This document shows positions 49,367 to 57,629 of a stretch of 57,629 nt of DNA, in pieces. Each line of letters starts with the position of its first letter. Position 1 is the stretch's first letter. Under the pieces are notes generated by a model, which was given only the letters and a program-made list of their open reading frames with translations, did not search any database and was not told the origin of the DNA. The stretch comes from JBNLBT01 sp050303435 (GTDB lineage: Bacteria; Pseudomonadota; Gammaproteobacteria; Xanthomonadales; Marinicellaceae): NCBI GenBank assembly GCA_050303435.1, contig JBNLBT010000010.1:1-57629 (forward strand). Reading direction: 5' to 3'. Position numbers and translations under genes: made by a program.

Positions 49367-51009
49367 ACGAGCGCACTGTGAGCACTGTCATCAAGCCGTT
49401 CCCACGCCGAACTAACCGCCCTGCGATGGGCCGACGACGCTGCGCGGGCCGGCTGTCTGGCTGGACACTGCTGTTGTTGTTGCCGGCCGCCGTGGTCCTT
49501 GCCTTGCCGCTGTTTTGGCTGCTGCACGACGACCACTCTGAGGTCTATCACTCCGAATACGCCGGCAGCGCCGTGTGCGGCGAATGCCATTGGGTGAATC
49601 ACGCCGCGTGGAAGTCATCACCGCACCACAACATCACCCGCTTGGCGGATGAACGCAGTGTGGTGGGTCAATTTGACAACGGCCAATGGCTGATCCCGGA
49701 ACAAGACCGCAAAGGACCCTTGGACGCGTTGCCGGCGATTAAAACGCGACGCGATGACACCGGACACTACATGGCCATTCGCTTGCCAGAAAGCGATGAA
49801 TACCGTGAATTTCCAGTTGACCGCGTGGTCGGCTATCAATACCGACAAACCTATCTGACCCGTGAACCCGGTGGCGTGCTGCGACGTTTACCGGTGCAGT
49901 GGTCGGTGCCGCGCGGAGAATTCTTCGCTTACTGGAATGAACAGGAAAAAAGTCAACACAGCGTGGCCGACCTGTGGGCACAGATGCAGACCTTGAATTC
50001 GGCCTGGAATCTGTACTGCGGTCGCTGTCACAGCACCCACCTGCAGGTGGTGTCAAAAGACCCGGCGCATCGCAGTGCACACACCGAATGGACCGAAGCG
50101 GGCGTGGGCTGCGAAGCCTGCCATGGACCAGGTCAGGCGCACGTGAATTACATGCAGGCAGGCATAAGCAACCGCATCATGGGTTTCATAGACAACCGCA
50201 TTCTGGGGCGTCAGGCCGCCTACATGATGAACGCATCCAAACAACAGCGTGGCGTGGCATTGAGTGTGTGCGCGCGCTGCCATGGATCGGACATCTTGCG
50301 CAGCCGCATGGACGCTTACCGCACGTATGAACCGGGCTATGACGCGCACGGGCGCTTGAATGACCTGTCGATGTTTTTCACCGAAGCCCCTTTGCAACCC
50401 GGTCGCACCCAGCCGACTGTGGAAGTCTGGCCAGACGGGCGGCCCAAAGGGTTGGGCACACTGTTCCGTTCGTTCGCCGACTCGCGGCACTACGCCCTGA
50501 CCGACATGCGTTGCAGCGACTGCCACGATCCACACAACAACAAATTGCCGGCCCGCGACGGCCTGTTGCAAGCGTCCGCTGCCAGCAATGCGTATTGCGC
50601 TGAATGTCATGCAGAGATTGCCAGCACTGTGGCCGATCACAGCCGCCACAACGCGGGACAGCCCGGCGCGTTCTGCTACGACTGCCACATGCCGAAAAAC
50701 ATCCTCAACCAGGTCTCCGGAGTCAATGTCATGGCCCGCTCACACAACCTCGGCAGCATCCCCAATCCCATGCTGAGTGCGCAACTTGGATTGCAGAATT
50801 CACCGAACGCCTGCAACGACTGTCACAAAGACCACGCGCCGGGCTGGGCGCTGCAGAAACTGTCTGAATGGGGCATGGACGCGCACCAGAGCCGTGGCCC
50901 CCTGCACCCTTCGCGGAGCACCCATTCCGATGCACTGCACCCACCTGTACAGGAGCAAAATACACCCGCGGATGCCGCCGCATCGGCACAACTGGCCGAT
51001 CCACACTGA
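49363..51009 (+). CDS. Membrane-anchored octaheme cytochrome c
   Basis: 548 aa. An N-terminal TM segment (about 31-53, LSGWTLLLLLPAAVVLALPLFWLL) anchors a periplasmic domain with eight CxxCH motifs: CGECH, CGRCH, CEACH, CARCH, CSDCH, CAECH, CYDCH and CNDCH. The VGCEACHGPG and SVCARCHGSD blocks resemble the cytochrome c554/octaheme family. It should carry electrons, perhaps as a reductase, but no substrate-site Lys-type heme (CxxCK) is present. Its ATG overlaps the ppc stop. Confidence 0.88.
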   Translation: MNERTVSTVIKPFPRRTNRPAMGRRRCAGRLSGWTLLLLLPAAVVLALPLFWLLHDDHSEVYHSEYAGSAVCGECHWVNHAAWKSSPHHNITRLADERSVVGQFDNGQWLIPEQDRKGPLDALPAIKTRRDDTGHYMAIRLPESDEYREFPVDRVVGYQYRQTYLTREPGGVLRRLPVQWSVPRGEFFAYWNEQEKSQHSVADLWAQMQTLNSAWNLYCGRCHSTHLQVVSKDPAHRSAHTEWTEAGVGCEACHGPGQAHVNYMQAGISNRIMGFIDNRILGRQAAYMMNASKQQRGVALSVCARCHGSDILRSRMDAYRTYEPGYDAHGRLNDLSMFFTEAPLQPGRTQPTVEVWPDGRPKGLGTLFRSFADSRHYALTDMRCSDCHDPHNNKLPARDGLLQASAASNAYCAECHAEIASTVADHSRHNAGQPGAFCYDCHMPKNILNQVSGVNVMARSHNLGSIPNPMLSAQLGLQNSPNACNDCHKDHAPGWALQKLSEWGMDAHQSRGPLHPSRSTHSDALHPPVQEQNTPADAAASAQLADPH

Positions 51010-51031
51010 CGCGCGCCGCGTCAGTCAGAAA

Positions 51032-53347
51032 TCACGGCGATTCGCTGTCCTGGTAACTCTGCGAGGTTTGATTGAGAAATGCCTGATCGCTGCTGCGCCA
51101 CAACTGATTGGCCGATTGCCGCGCCCGTTGTGCCAGTTCATGGGCCTTCAGCGCATCGCCCAAGGCGTATTCCGCCTGTGCCTGCAGCAGCAGATGCGGG
51201 TAATCGGGCGGCCCCATTGATTGCACACTGTGCAGCGCCTGCAGTGCCTTTTGCGCTGCCCCGACATCCAGCCAGTGCTGTGCCAGCGCATGCGCCACCT
51301 GAATGGCCAGGTCATTGAGCCGCGCGCCCTGCACGCGCGTCTGTAGTTGCTGCAGCAAGGCCACACCGGACTGCGCATCGCCGTGCATCAATTGGTGACG
51401 CCCATATGCCAGTTCTGCACGCGCGGTCAGATTTTCAACTTCGGCTTCGCGCAGCACCGCCTGCAAGGCGGCCAGCGCCTCGGCCGAAGGTGCACGCTGT
51501 GAGCGCAGCTCGGCTTCCACAGCCATGATGTCATTCAATTGCAAGGCCCGGCGATTGTTGATGCGCTCGGCCAGATCGCGGTGCGCCTTGACGGTTTGCA
51601 TGAGTACGGTTTCACCGCCCTGTATCAAATTCATTTCATGGGCGTGTTGCATGGCCACCAAACGCATGCGTGGAAATTCAATGTCTTCAGCGATGCGAAT
51701 CATTTCCTCATTCAATTCGCGCGCTTCCTCCAGCAAACCCAGGGTCACCAGCAACGGCAACAAATCATTGATCGCGGCCCCAATGCCCACCGGATAGTTC
51801 ATTTCCCGCGCCAGCGACAGGGCGCGCTCAAGATAGTCCGCAGCCTGGCGGTGTTCACCGCGGGCCACCAGAATTCGCCCCAGCGTGCTGTTGGAGCGCG
51901 CCACGCCGATCAAGTCCTGCAGTCGGGTGTAATCATCCAGGGCTTGCCGTGCAGCGGACTCGGCGGCCTGCTCCTGGCCCATTTCATGCAGTACGCTGGC
52001 CAAAGCGATGGACACCGTGGCGGACATGCGTGGATTTCTTTCGACGTCCAACTGCGACTGCACCACCTGCAATTGCTCCAGTGCGCGCGCCAGATCGCCG
52101 TTGCTTTGCAGGCGCTGGGACAACACCAGACGCAAATCGTTGAGCGCAGAGGGGTGCGTGGCGGCGTATTTTTCTATGGTGCCGTACAACAAGTCATTGG
52201 CCTGTCCGGCGTGCCCCTGAATGTCCAGCGCGTTGCTTTTTAATCCGGCCATTTCAATTTCGAACGCCGGCAGCAATTGCACCGACTGCAAGGTGTCCAG
52301 CAAGGCCATGGATTCTTCCAGTCGCCCCTGCTGGTTGCGAATGTGGGCCAATTCCAGACGCGCCAGGTGGAAATCGGGGCTTTCAGCAATGCACAGCTCA
52401 AACGCGGCCGCCGCTTTGTCGATGTCACCGCGGCGCATGGCCAGCAAACCGCGCATGTACAGCTCGGTCACGTAGGCGTTGTCTGGCAGCAAGCGTTCAA
52501 CCGCCGGCGCGTCCTCCAATGCCATCATGCGGTGCAGCCAACGGCTGCCCTGACGGAACACTTCACTGAGGTTTTCATGGGTGAATTGTTCTTCCGTGAT
52601 GTGTTGCTCACCGTCGGTCAGGGTCAAACTCAAGGTGTAGGTTTCCTCGTCCCTCTGCAGGCGCGCCATCACAGTGTTCAGTTCCGGCGAGATGCGCCAT
52701 TGATTTTCCACGAACGCCTGACGGTTCAGGTGCGGCGGTTTTTCTGCATACAGGCGCAGATCCACACGATCCGTGTATTTGAACATTTGCTCGATCAATT
52801 GATCCGGGTTGCGGTACCAGTCCGCCGTTTCATCGCCTCCGCCTTCGTCTGCTGCGGCGCCCAGCACCATCAACAGTGGGCGCGGCGCGTTGGCTTCAAC
52901 CGGCACAAAAGATCGCGGTTCCACGGCTTCACGTTTGACCAGCCACAACGCCAAAACACTCAGCATGACCCCCACACTGATCCAGGCCCAGACAAACCAC
53001 TTTGGACGGAGTTGCGTCGCTTGTTCTGCCGGATTTTGCGCGTCTGTGCGCACCGGTAAATTAAATTTAATCCCATGCCCGTAGACCGATTCAATGGCGT
53101 TCTCAAGCCCATGATTTTGCAAGGTCTTGCGCAGCTTGGACAGGCACTGGTCGACCGTGTTGTCGGTCACCACGCGGCCATGCCAGACGTGCTCAATCAA
53201 TTCATCCTTGCCAATCACACGTTCGGGGTTGTTGAGCATGTACAACAACACCTCATAACTTTTGCGTGTGATGCTCACCTGCTCGTCCCCGGCCATGAGA
53301 CTTTTGCTTTGGTCATCCAGAATTAAATCGGCGAATCGGTATTGCAT
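51032..53347 (-). CDS. Winged-helix transcriptional regulator with TM segment and periplasmic TPR domain
   Basis: About 771 aa from ATG 53347 (a TTG lies 12 bp upstream). The OmpR/CadC-type winged helix covers about 3-100 (LILDDQSKSLMAGDEQVSITRKSYEVLLYMLNNPERVIGKDELIEHVWHGRVVTDNTVDQCLSKLRKTL, GHGIKFNLPV). A TM helix follows (about 125-147, WFVWAWISVGVMLSVLALWLV) and then TPR-like helices to the C-terminus (LARLELAHIRNQQGRLEESMALL, LGRILVARGEHRQAADYLERAL). A one-component membrane regulator; ligand and targets unknown. It shares sequence with the truncated gene at the left edge of the window. Confidence 0.88.
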   Translation of the reverse strand: MQYRFADLILDDQSKSLMAGDEQVSITRKSYEVLLYMLNNPERVIGKDELIEHVWHGRVVTDNTVDQCLSKLRKTLQNHGLENAIESVYGHGIKFNLPVRTDAQNPAEQATQLRPKWFVWAWISVGVMLSVLALWLVKREAVEPRSFVPVEANAPRPLLMVLGAAADEGGGDETADWYRNPDQLIEQMFKYTDRVDLRLYAEKPPHLNRQAFVENQWRISPELNTVMARLQRDEETYTLSLTLTDGEQHITEEQFTHENLSEVFRQGSRWLHRMMALEDAPAVERLLPDNAYVTELYMRGLLAMRRGDIDKAAAAFELCIAESPDFHLARLELAHIRNQQGRLEESMALLDTLQSVQLLPAFEIEMAGLKSNALDIQGHAGQANDLLYGTIEKYAATHPSALNDLRLVLSQRLQSNGDLARALEQLQVVQSQLDVERNPRMSATVSIALASVLHEMGQEQAAESAARQALDDYTRLQDLIGVARSNSTLGRILVARGEHRQAADYLERALSLAREMNYPVGIGAAINDLLPLLVTLGLLEEARELNEEMIRIAEDIEFPRMRLVAMQHAHEMNLIQGGETVLMQTVKAHRDLAERINNRRALQLNDIMAVEAELRSQRAPSAEALAALQAVLREAEVENLTARAELAYGRHQLMHGDAQSGVALLQQLQTRVQGARLNDLAIQVAHALAQHWLDVGAAQKALQALHSVQSMGPPDYPHLLLQAQAEYALGDALKAHELAQRARQSANQLWRSSDQAFLNQTSQSYQDSESP

Positions 53348-53493
53348 GCGTTCGGGCAATTAAAAACAAAACGCAATGATACCAGAGTTGCAAGAAAAAT
53401 TTCATGCCTCGGTGCGGCCAATGCATGCCCTTTCCGCAGATCGGCGACCCGATCAACCGCGGTCGGCGGGCAGCGACCACGGTTACAGGCGCA

Positions 53494-56271
53494 TCAGTCA
53501 AAACTGTTGATGAAAATCACATCGTCATTGCCTTTGAATGTCGCCACCAGGGTTTTGTCGCGATCCATCAACAACACGCAGGGATTGACCTCGTCGTTGC
53601 AATCACCAAAATCCAGCGTCCAGCCACTGAACACCGCATCGCCGTCCGGCACCGCCACCATGGTCAGCTCGCTGCCCAATGCGCGCTGCACTACGCAGGC
53701 ACTGTTGCAATTGATGCCACCGGTGCCCGATATCGATCCCGGGCCCACCACAGCCAAGGACAAGTTGAACGGTGGCCCGCCGTCCTGATACATGAACACC
53801 TCTGTGTACGCCGGGTGATTGGAAACTTCGGTCAAGTCGTGTCCGCTCTGAAACACCACCGCCACGCGCGGCGGCGACAGACTCAGATCCTCCACCACTT
53901 CACTCCAATCCGAAGGATTTTTGATGTTGCTGCCGTTGGGCATTTTGGAGATCACTTGCGCCTGTTGCGTCTGCGCGTCGTACAGCACCACGTCTTTGCG
54001 GTAATCGTCATCGCCGGTGAAATCCACTGCTGCGAAATCGTCCGTATAGGCATACGTGACGTAACGCCCGCTGTCCGACAGGGACAATTCATACAGCTCC
54101 GGCGAATCGGACAACAGCGGCGCCCCAAACTCATTGCGCGAAACCAGTTCCAGCCCCAGGGTCAAGCGGTTGAACCGCAGCATCTGCGTGGACCCGGCAT
54201 TGCTGTAATCATCGCCGGTGAGGTTGTCCGCTTCGGTCAAGAAAGCCACGTATTCACCGTTGCTGGAAATTTTCGCCCCGTACGAGCCACCGTTGCCTTC
54301 CACGCCGGCGGCGGTCTGGCTGGCGCGCACGGTCGGACCGGTCGGCCATTTGCGCACAAACACATCGGTCAGACCGTTGCCATCGCCGTTGACCAGATCG
54401 TCGGAAGCGCTGGCAAAGGCGATCCATATATTGGCGCCGGAGCCGCCGATCCAGGGCTGCACGCCGACCACGGCCGTGCCACCCATGCCTTCAGAAATCA
54501 GGGTAAAAAGCCCCGTGTGCGGACTGTAGGTGTAAATGTCGTCCAGGCCGTTGGTGTCATTGCCCACCAGAGCATCCTCGGTTTCAAACGCCACCAGGCC
54601 GTCGTCGTTGACGGAAAAATCGTAGCTGTTGACCAGCTGCGTGTAATCGCCGGTCTGCCGATCCAGCAGGAACAATTGATTGACCCCCAGATCGATCACC
54701 CCGCCCGGCTGAAAGTAGTTGCTGCGAAACACCACGTAGCGACCGGACGGCGACACATCGGTGCGGCCCCAGGCGTTGAGCGCCAACAGGGTGTGGCTGT
54801 TGTCTTCTCGGTCCAGCAAATACAAGTCCCCGCTGACGTCGTCGATTGCCTGCGGGGTGAAGTTGTTGGTTTTGGACACGTAGATCACGTAACGCTGGTC
54901 GCTGCTGCTGCTGGGAAACACCGCATTGCTGACCACGGTGTTTACCGGCAGTGTCGGCTGCACCGGCGCGATGGTCTGATTGAGGGTGAAACTGTGCAGA
55001 TAGACGTTGTCGTACAATCCCATTTGCGGCTGGGACAACAAATTGGTGGCGGCTGAGGTGTACACCACCCGTGACCCGTTGGTGGATAAATGCGGCTGAC
55101 CGGTGTGCCCGTTGCTGCCGGCAGTCGGTCCACCGCTGCGGCTGACCAGCGACAGCGTCTGGGTGTTGACCTGATAGGCGTACAGATTAAAGAACGCCGG
55201 CGTGCTCAAGCCGATCATGTCAGTGCTCAAATCGGTGAAGACAATGCGCGAGCCGTCGCCGCTGATGTCCACAAATCCCGGCTCAGCGTCACTGACCTCA
55301 GCGCCACTGCCGTCCAGATTGATGCGCACGATCTGGCTGCCGTCGTAATAAAACACGTCCGATGAACCGTTGTTGTCACCGACCACCAATTCATCCTCAT
55401 CGGACATGAACACCACCTCACCGAGGTTGCTGACCGCGGCGGAATTGAAATACGCCCCGGTGCTGGTCGAAGCGCCCGCGGGCGTGCGGTTCACCAGTTC
55501 CATGATGCCGGTGTTGCGGTCCAGTAAAAACAGGTTGTAATCGCTGTTGTTGATCACATCGGTGGTGAGGTTGCTGGCGCGGCTGCGCATCAGCACAAAG
55601 CGAAAATTGTCGGATACGTCCAGCAATGTCACGTCTTCATCGGCCACAGCCAGGCCGTCGTGCGATTTGGACAACAGCTCCAACGCGTCCGTGTCCAGCT
55701 GCTTGTGATACACCTGCTTGTCAAAACCGGTGTGCAGCGGATCCAGACCATAATAGGTCTCGAAAATCAGTTCATTGGCGTTTTCGTGCATAAAGAAATC
55801 ACCGGTGAGCTCAAAATAGCCACCGACGCCGTCGTCGGTGTGATTGACCAATGCCCCGGTTTGCAGATCCTTGATGTAAAAATGGTCGTCGGCAAAACCC
55901 ACCCCGTTGGGCAAATCGGCTGAAAATGAAACAAAGCCAATATAGCGGCCATCGGAAGACGGTGTGGCGCATTGTCCGGTGCCGTAATCGTGCGCCTGCA
56001 CGCCGCCCTGAGTGATGCTGACCATTTCTGTGGTGAAATCCTGCAAATCAATGGCAAACACATCCGCCAGGTGGTTTTCATCGCCCGCCAACAGATTGCT
56101 GGCCAAACTCATGAAACACAGGTGCTGCCCATTGGCCGACAACTTCGGCGCGTACATCCCGGCGTTGTTCACCAGACCCAATTCTTCCCCCGGCTGTGAA
56201 AGCCAGTGCACCACTTCAGCATGCGCCGTCGCCAACGCACTCAACACCATCACTGCTGCGATCTTTCTCAT
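53494..56271 (-). CDS. Large secreted PD40 beta-propeller protein with InlB-type C-terminal module
   Basis: About 925 aa from the ATG at 56271, which is preceded by TGGAGA and starts a signal peptide (MRKIAAVMVLSALATAHA); an upstream in-frame start would add 17 residues without an export signal. The body is many PD40-like blades (PKLSANGQHLCFMSLASNLLAGDENHLADVF, DGRYIGFVSFSADL, DGSRIVFTDLSTDM, GRYVVFRSNYF). Near the C-terminus is a divergent InlB-type repeat (GPGSISGTGGINCNSACVVQRALGSELTMVAVPD, FSGWTLDFGDC), ending in DDVIFINSFD. Similar short acidic/aromatic tails end many exported proteins in Xanthomonadales. No enzymatic motif. It lies just upstream of the winged-helix/TPR regulator on the same strand. 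Confidence 0.8.
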   Translation of the reverse strand: MRKIAAVMVLSALATAHAEVVHWLSQPGEELGLVNNAGMYAPKLSANGQHLCFMSLASNLLAGDENHLADVFAIDLQDFTTEMVSITQGGVQAHDYGTGQCATPSSDGRYIGFVSFSADLPNGVGFADDHFYIKDLQTGALVNHTDDGVGGYFELTGDFFMHENANELIFETYYGLDPLHTGFDKQVYHKQLDTDALELLSKSHDGLAVADEDVTLLDVSDNFRFVLMRSRASNLTTDVINNSDYNLFLLDRNTGIMELVNRTPAGASTSTGAYFNSAAVSNLGEVVFMSDEDELVVGDNNGSSDVFYYDGSQIVRINLDGSGAEVSDAEPGFVDISGDGSRIVFTDLSTDMIGLSTPAFFNLYAYQVNTQTLSLVSRSGGPTAGSNGHTGQPHLSTNGSRVVYTSAATNLLSQPQMGLYDNVYLHSFTLNQTIAPVQPTLPVNTVVSNAVFPSSSSDQRYVIYVSKTNNFTPQAIDDVSGDLYLLDREDNSHTLLALNAWGRTDVSPSGRYVVFRSNYFQPGGVIDLGVNQLFLLDRQTGDYTQLVNSYDFSVNDDGLVAFETEDALVGNDTNGLDDIYTYSPHTGLFTLISEGMGGTAVVGVQPWIGGSGANIWIAFASASDDLVNGDGNGLTDVFVRKWPTGPTVRASQTAAGVEGNGGSYGAKISSNGEYVAFLTEADNLTGDDYSNAGSTQMLRFNRLTLGLELVSRNEFGAPLLSDSPELYELSLSDSGRYVTYAYTDDFAAVDFTGDDDYRKDVVLYDAQTQQAQVISKMPNGSNIKNPSDWSEVVEDLSLSPPRVAVVFQSGHDLTEVSNHPAYTEVFMYQDGGPPFNLSLAVVGPGSISGTGGINCNSACVVQRALGSELTMVAVPDGDAVFSGWTLDFGDCNDEVNPCVLLMDRDKTLVATFKGNDDVIFINSFD

Positions 56272-56700
56272 GCAAATCTCCAGTTGATCCATGCCACACC
56301 GCGCCCCCGGCCTATGGCACAAAACGCCACCGCCAGAGTCCGCGATTCAATGGCAAACAGCGTAATTCATCGCTGTCCTGAAGATATTGAAATTCCGCTG
56401 AAATGCTTCTGAATTTGCATTGCTGGACGGATTAACCTCGATCGGATGGTCACATTACACCCGTTAATGACCAACTGAGCACAGTTTCAAAGAACCAATA
56501 AAAAAAGGCGCATATTGTCGTGGTTTTATAATCATGAAAGACCTCACAAGGCCAACTATGGACGGCCACCGTTGATGGCCGCATGAGTTCTACTTTGAAG
56601 AGTTGTTATTAATGGGGGGATTACAAGTGGATGGTGGACAGGACACCTGCAACATATTGACAGGACAACGGTGGACAGGACAACGATGGGAAGGACAACA
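56272..56700. other. 429-bp non-coding stretch with hairpin and short tandem repeats
   Basis: No gene seen. Holds the promoter region of the PD40 gene, a CGGCCA/TGGCCG hairpin (56563-56581), a GGACAGGACACC sequence (56636-56647) and about 2.7 copies of a 15-bp repeat. Base composition falls towards the AT-rich accessory genes on the right. Confidence 0.45.
56660..56699. repeat. About 2.7 copies of a 15-bp tandem repeat
   Basis: Unit ACAGGACAACGGTGG at 56660, ACAGGACAACGATGG at 56675, then GAAGGACAAC. It ends one base before the stop codon of the immunity-like gene. Confidence 0.65.
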
Positions 56701-57243
56701 TCAACTTTTCCTTAAATAGACATCCAAAGGTTCGACCAAATATTCTATTTTATCAGTGTCTTTAATATTATTTAGAATTTGACGAAGTAACACAGAGGCT
56801 TCCACAAAATCCATTTTCAACAAAACAATACCAGAATATAGCCGATCATCATTTGACTCATTTTCTGCAGAAAATATAGAGAGCATAGTCTCCCAGATGA
56901 TTTTTTTTTGCCATTCTTGCAATTGATTCAAATCACAAACATCAAAAGCCAATATAGCTCTTGTTTTCTCATCACATTTAGCAGGATGATTAATTTTTCG
57001 GATCAATAAATCAAGTGCATCATTAATATGATATTTGGCAAGAAATTCATATAAGGACCTGTGTGGATATGCTTCTATTGAATTTAATCTATTCACAACA
57101 TATTGATACACTTCATGTTTATGATCCTTTCTAATTTTTTTTAACATTTTTCTTTGTTTTTTATAACTCTTTTCACTTGCTTCCAATTGAAAAGCCCCAT
57201 CTAACTTATCATTAAAATTTTCTTTTGAGAAAAAACCAGTCAT
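56701..57243 (-). CDS. Putative immunity protein paired with the deaminase fragment
   Basis: 180 aa, AT-rich, Lys/Asn/Glu-rich and largely helical, with no signal peptide or membrane segment. I do not recognise the family. Its composition and codon use differ sharply from the rest of the window. The ATG overlaps the stop of the deaminase-like ORF by 4 bp, the order and coupling expected of a toxin tip followed by its immunity gene. The helical repeat-like layout (ALDLLIRKINHP, AILAFDVCDLNQLQEWQKKI, GIVLLKMDFVEASVLLRQIL) suggests a HEAT-like fold. The immunity role is inferred from position only. Confidence 0.6.
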   Translation of the reverse strand: MTGFFSKENFNDKLDGAFQLEASEKSYKKQRKMLKKIRKDHKHEVYQYVVNRLNSIEAYPHRSLYEFLAKYHINDALDLLIRKINHPAKCDEKTRAILAFDVCDLNQLQEWQKKIIWETMLSIFSAENESNDDRLYSGIVLLKMDFVEASVLLRQILNNIKDTDKIEYLVEPLDVYLRKS

Positions 57244-57497
57244 CTTTTTTTATTCCTAATTCCAAAAATGAATTTGCAATTTCCACAATATTCCTTAATT
57301 TTCCCACGACCTGTCAACCAGCCAGATGTATCCACTTGATATGCTTCAATTATATTGACATTTTTTAACTTTGAACCATTTTTCAATAACCTGTTAACCG
57401 CTAAAAATTCCGCACAGTTTCCCAGTATATTTGAAGATCTAAATCTTTTGGGAAGGCCGCTTGGTTGTGAACATCCAATGTCATCATAGCCTAGCAT
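57240..57497 (-). CDS. YwqJ-like nucleic-acid deaminase toxin tip, probably N-terminally truncated
   Basis: 85 aa from the first ATG. GNCAEFLAVNRLLKNG supplies the Cys-Ala-Glu of a deaminase active-site helix, and EYCGNCKFIFG gives the second CxxC motif, together the zinc-site pattern of the YwqJ-like deaminase toxin family. Only about 27 residues precede the CAE motif, so the first beta hairpin of the fold and any carrier protein appear to be missing. In frame upstream there is a stop nine codons before the ATG. It overlaps the immunity-like gene downstream. Probably a displaced tip remnant; activity is doubtful. Confidence 0.55.
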   Translation of the reverse strand: MLGYDDIGCSQPSGLPKRFRSSNILGNCAEFLAVNRLLKNGSKLKNVNIIEAYQVDTSGWLTGRGKIKEYCGNCKFIFGIRNKKR

Positions 57498-57501
57498 CTG
57501 A

Positions 57502-57516
57502 GGACAGACACCCCGT
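57502..57516. repeat. REP-like GGACAGACACCCCGT sequence beside the transposase start
   Basis: GGACAGACACCCCGT lies at the border between the AT-rich toxin patch and the upstream region of the transposase-like gene. A similar GGACAGGACACC occurs in the same orientation on the other side of the patch (56636-56647). Such sequences often accompany RAYT genes, but an inverted arm is not clear here. Confidence 0.35.
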
Positions 57517-57604
57517 AAAAATCATCCTACACTTTTTTGCGGCTTTTCGCACTGGCTTGTTTGTGTATAGCCTGCTATGATAGATGTTTTGCAGGAAGTT
57601 CCTC

Positions 57605-57629
57605 ATGACCGTAGCACGGAAGCTGTTGG
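57605..57629 (+). CDS. Start of a probable REP-associated tyrosine transposase (RAYT), cut by the window end
   Basis: The last 25 bases open MTVARKLL after an AGGAAG ribosome binding site. MT(V/I)ARK is the usual first block of one RAYT (TnpA-REP, Y1 transposase) subfamily. Only eight residues are visible, so the call rests on that match and on the REP-like sequence 90 bp upstream. Confidence 0.4.

Noticed and set aside
53439..53454. GATCGG-CGAC-CCGATC hairpin as terminator of the PD40 gene
   Set aside because: Short stem, no T-tract, 40 bp beyond the stop codon; not enough support.
53404..55056. 550-codon plus-strand frame opposite the PD40 gene
   Set aside because: The minus-strand frame has a signal peptide, PD40 blades and a ribosome binding site; the plus frame is rich in His/Arg/Val shadows and has no start signal.

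Overview
The window is 57.6 kb of moderately GC-rich (high 50s %) bacterial chromosome. Gene content points to a Gammaproteobacterium, probably of or near the Xanthomonadales/Lysobacterales. The signs are a guaB-guaA-tadA operon, xseA, a DUF4124-type lytic transglycosylase, an ECF43-like sigma factor with its Ser/Thr kinase, several ToxR/CadC-type regulators with TPR or PD40 sensor parts, and large exported RHS, CARDB and beta-propeller proteins. The exact taxon cannot be read from the sequence. No rRNA, CRISPR array, prophage or complete insertion sequence was found.

Layout. 1-1.4 kb: C-terminal part of a TPR regulator cut by the window edge. 1.4-15.7 kb: a minus-strand block read as ECF sigma factor, Ser/Thr kinase with TPRs, exported RHS core with an alpha/beta-hydrolase tip, 2694-aa exported YD-repeat/Ig/FN3/CARDB protein without an RHS core, and a second exported RHS core with an unknown tip. 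15.8-20.8 kb: a winged-helix/PD40 regulator divergent from an NHL-like secreted protein, then a small exported protein and a DUF5694 protein. 20.9-23.2 kb: a TetR-controlled operon of small proteins (AHSA1-type SRPBCC, PhnB-like VOC, DUF1428) with a clear palindromic operator. 23.3-30.6 kb: a SnoaL-like protein, a 1666-aa secreted GH42-like glycosidase with five CARDB domains, and an exported cyclase-family hydrolase, separated by AT-rich or non-coding stretches.

30.8-42.2 kb is mostly housekeeping: tRNA-Arg(CCG), an operon of DUF4398 protein, OmpA-like protein, cystathionine beta-synthase and cystathionine gamma-lyase (reverse transsulfuration), lytic transglycosylase plus CPBP protease, guaB-guaA-tadA, xseA, and an IMPACT/YigZ protein. 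42.2-46.1 kb is a sulfide/persulfide detoxification cluster: a BigR/SqrR-like ArsR repressor with a TauE/SafE exporter and rhodanese on one strand, and a persulfide dioxygenase and sulfide:quinone oxidoreductase on the other. 46.1-51 kb: TspO, then PEP carboxylase translationally coupled to an octaheme cytochrome c. 51-56.3 kb: a winged-helix/TPR regulator and a large secreted PD40 propeller protein.

The right end (56.6-57.6 kb) is a small AT-rich accessory patch. It holds a short YwqJ-like nucleic-acid deaminase fragment overlapping a probable immunity gene, bordered by GGACAG(G)ACACC-type sequences, followed by the first codons of what looks like a REP-associated tyrosine transposase.

The two most unusual regions are the RHS locus, where shell and core-plus-tip are separate exported proteins next to a sigma/kinase pair, and the truncated toxin/immunity patch at the right edge.
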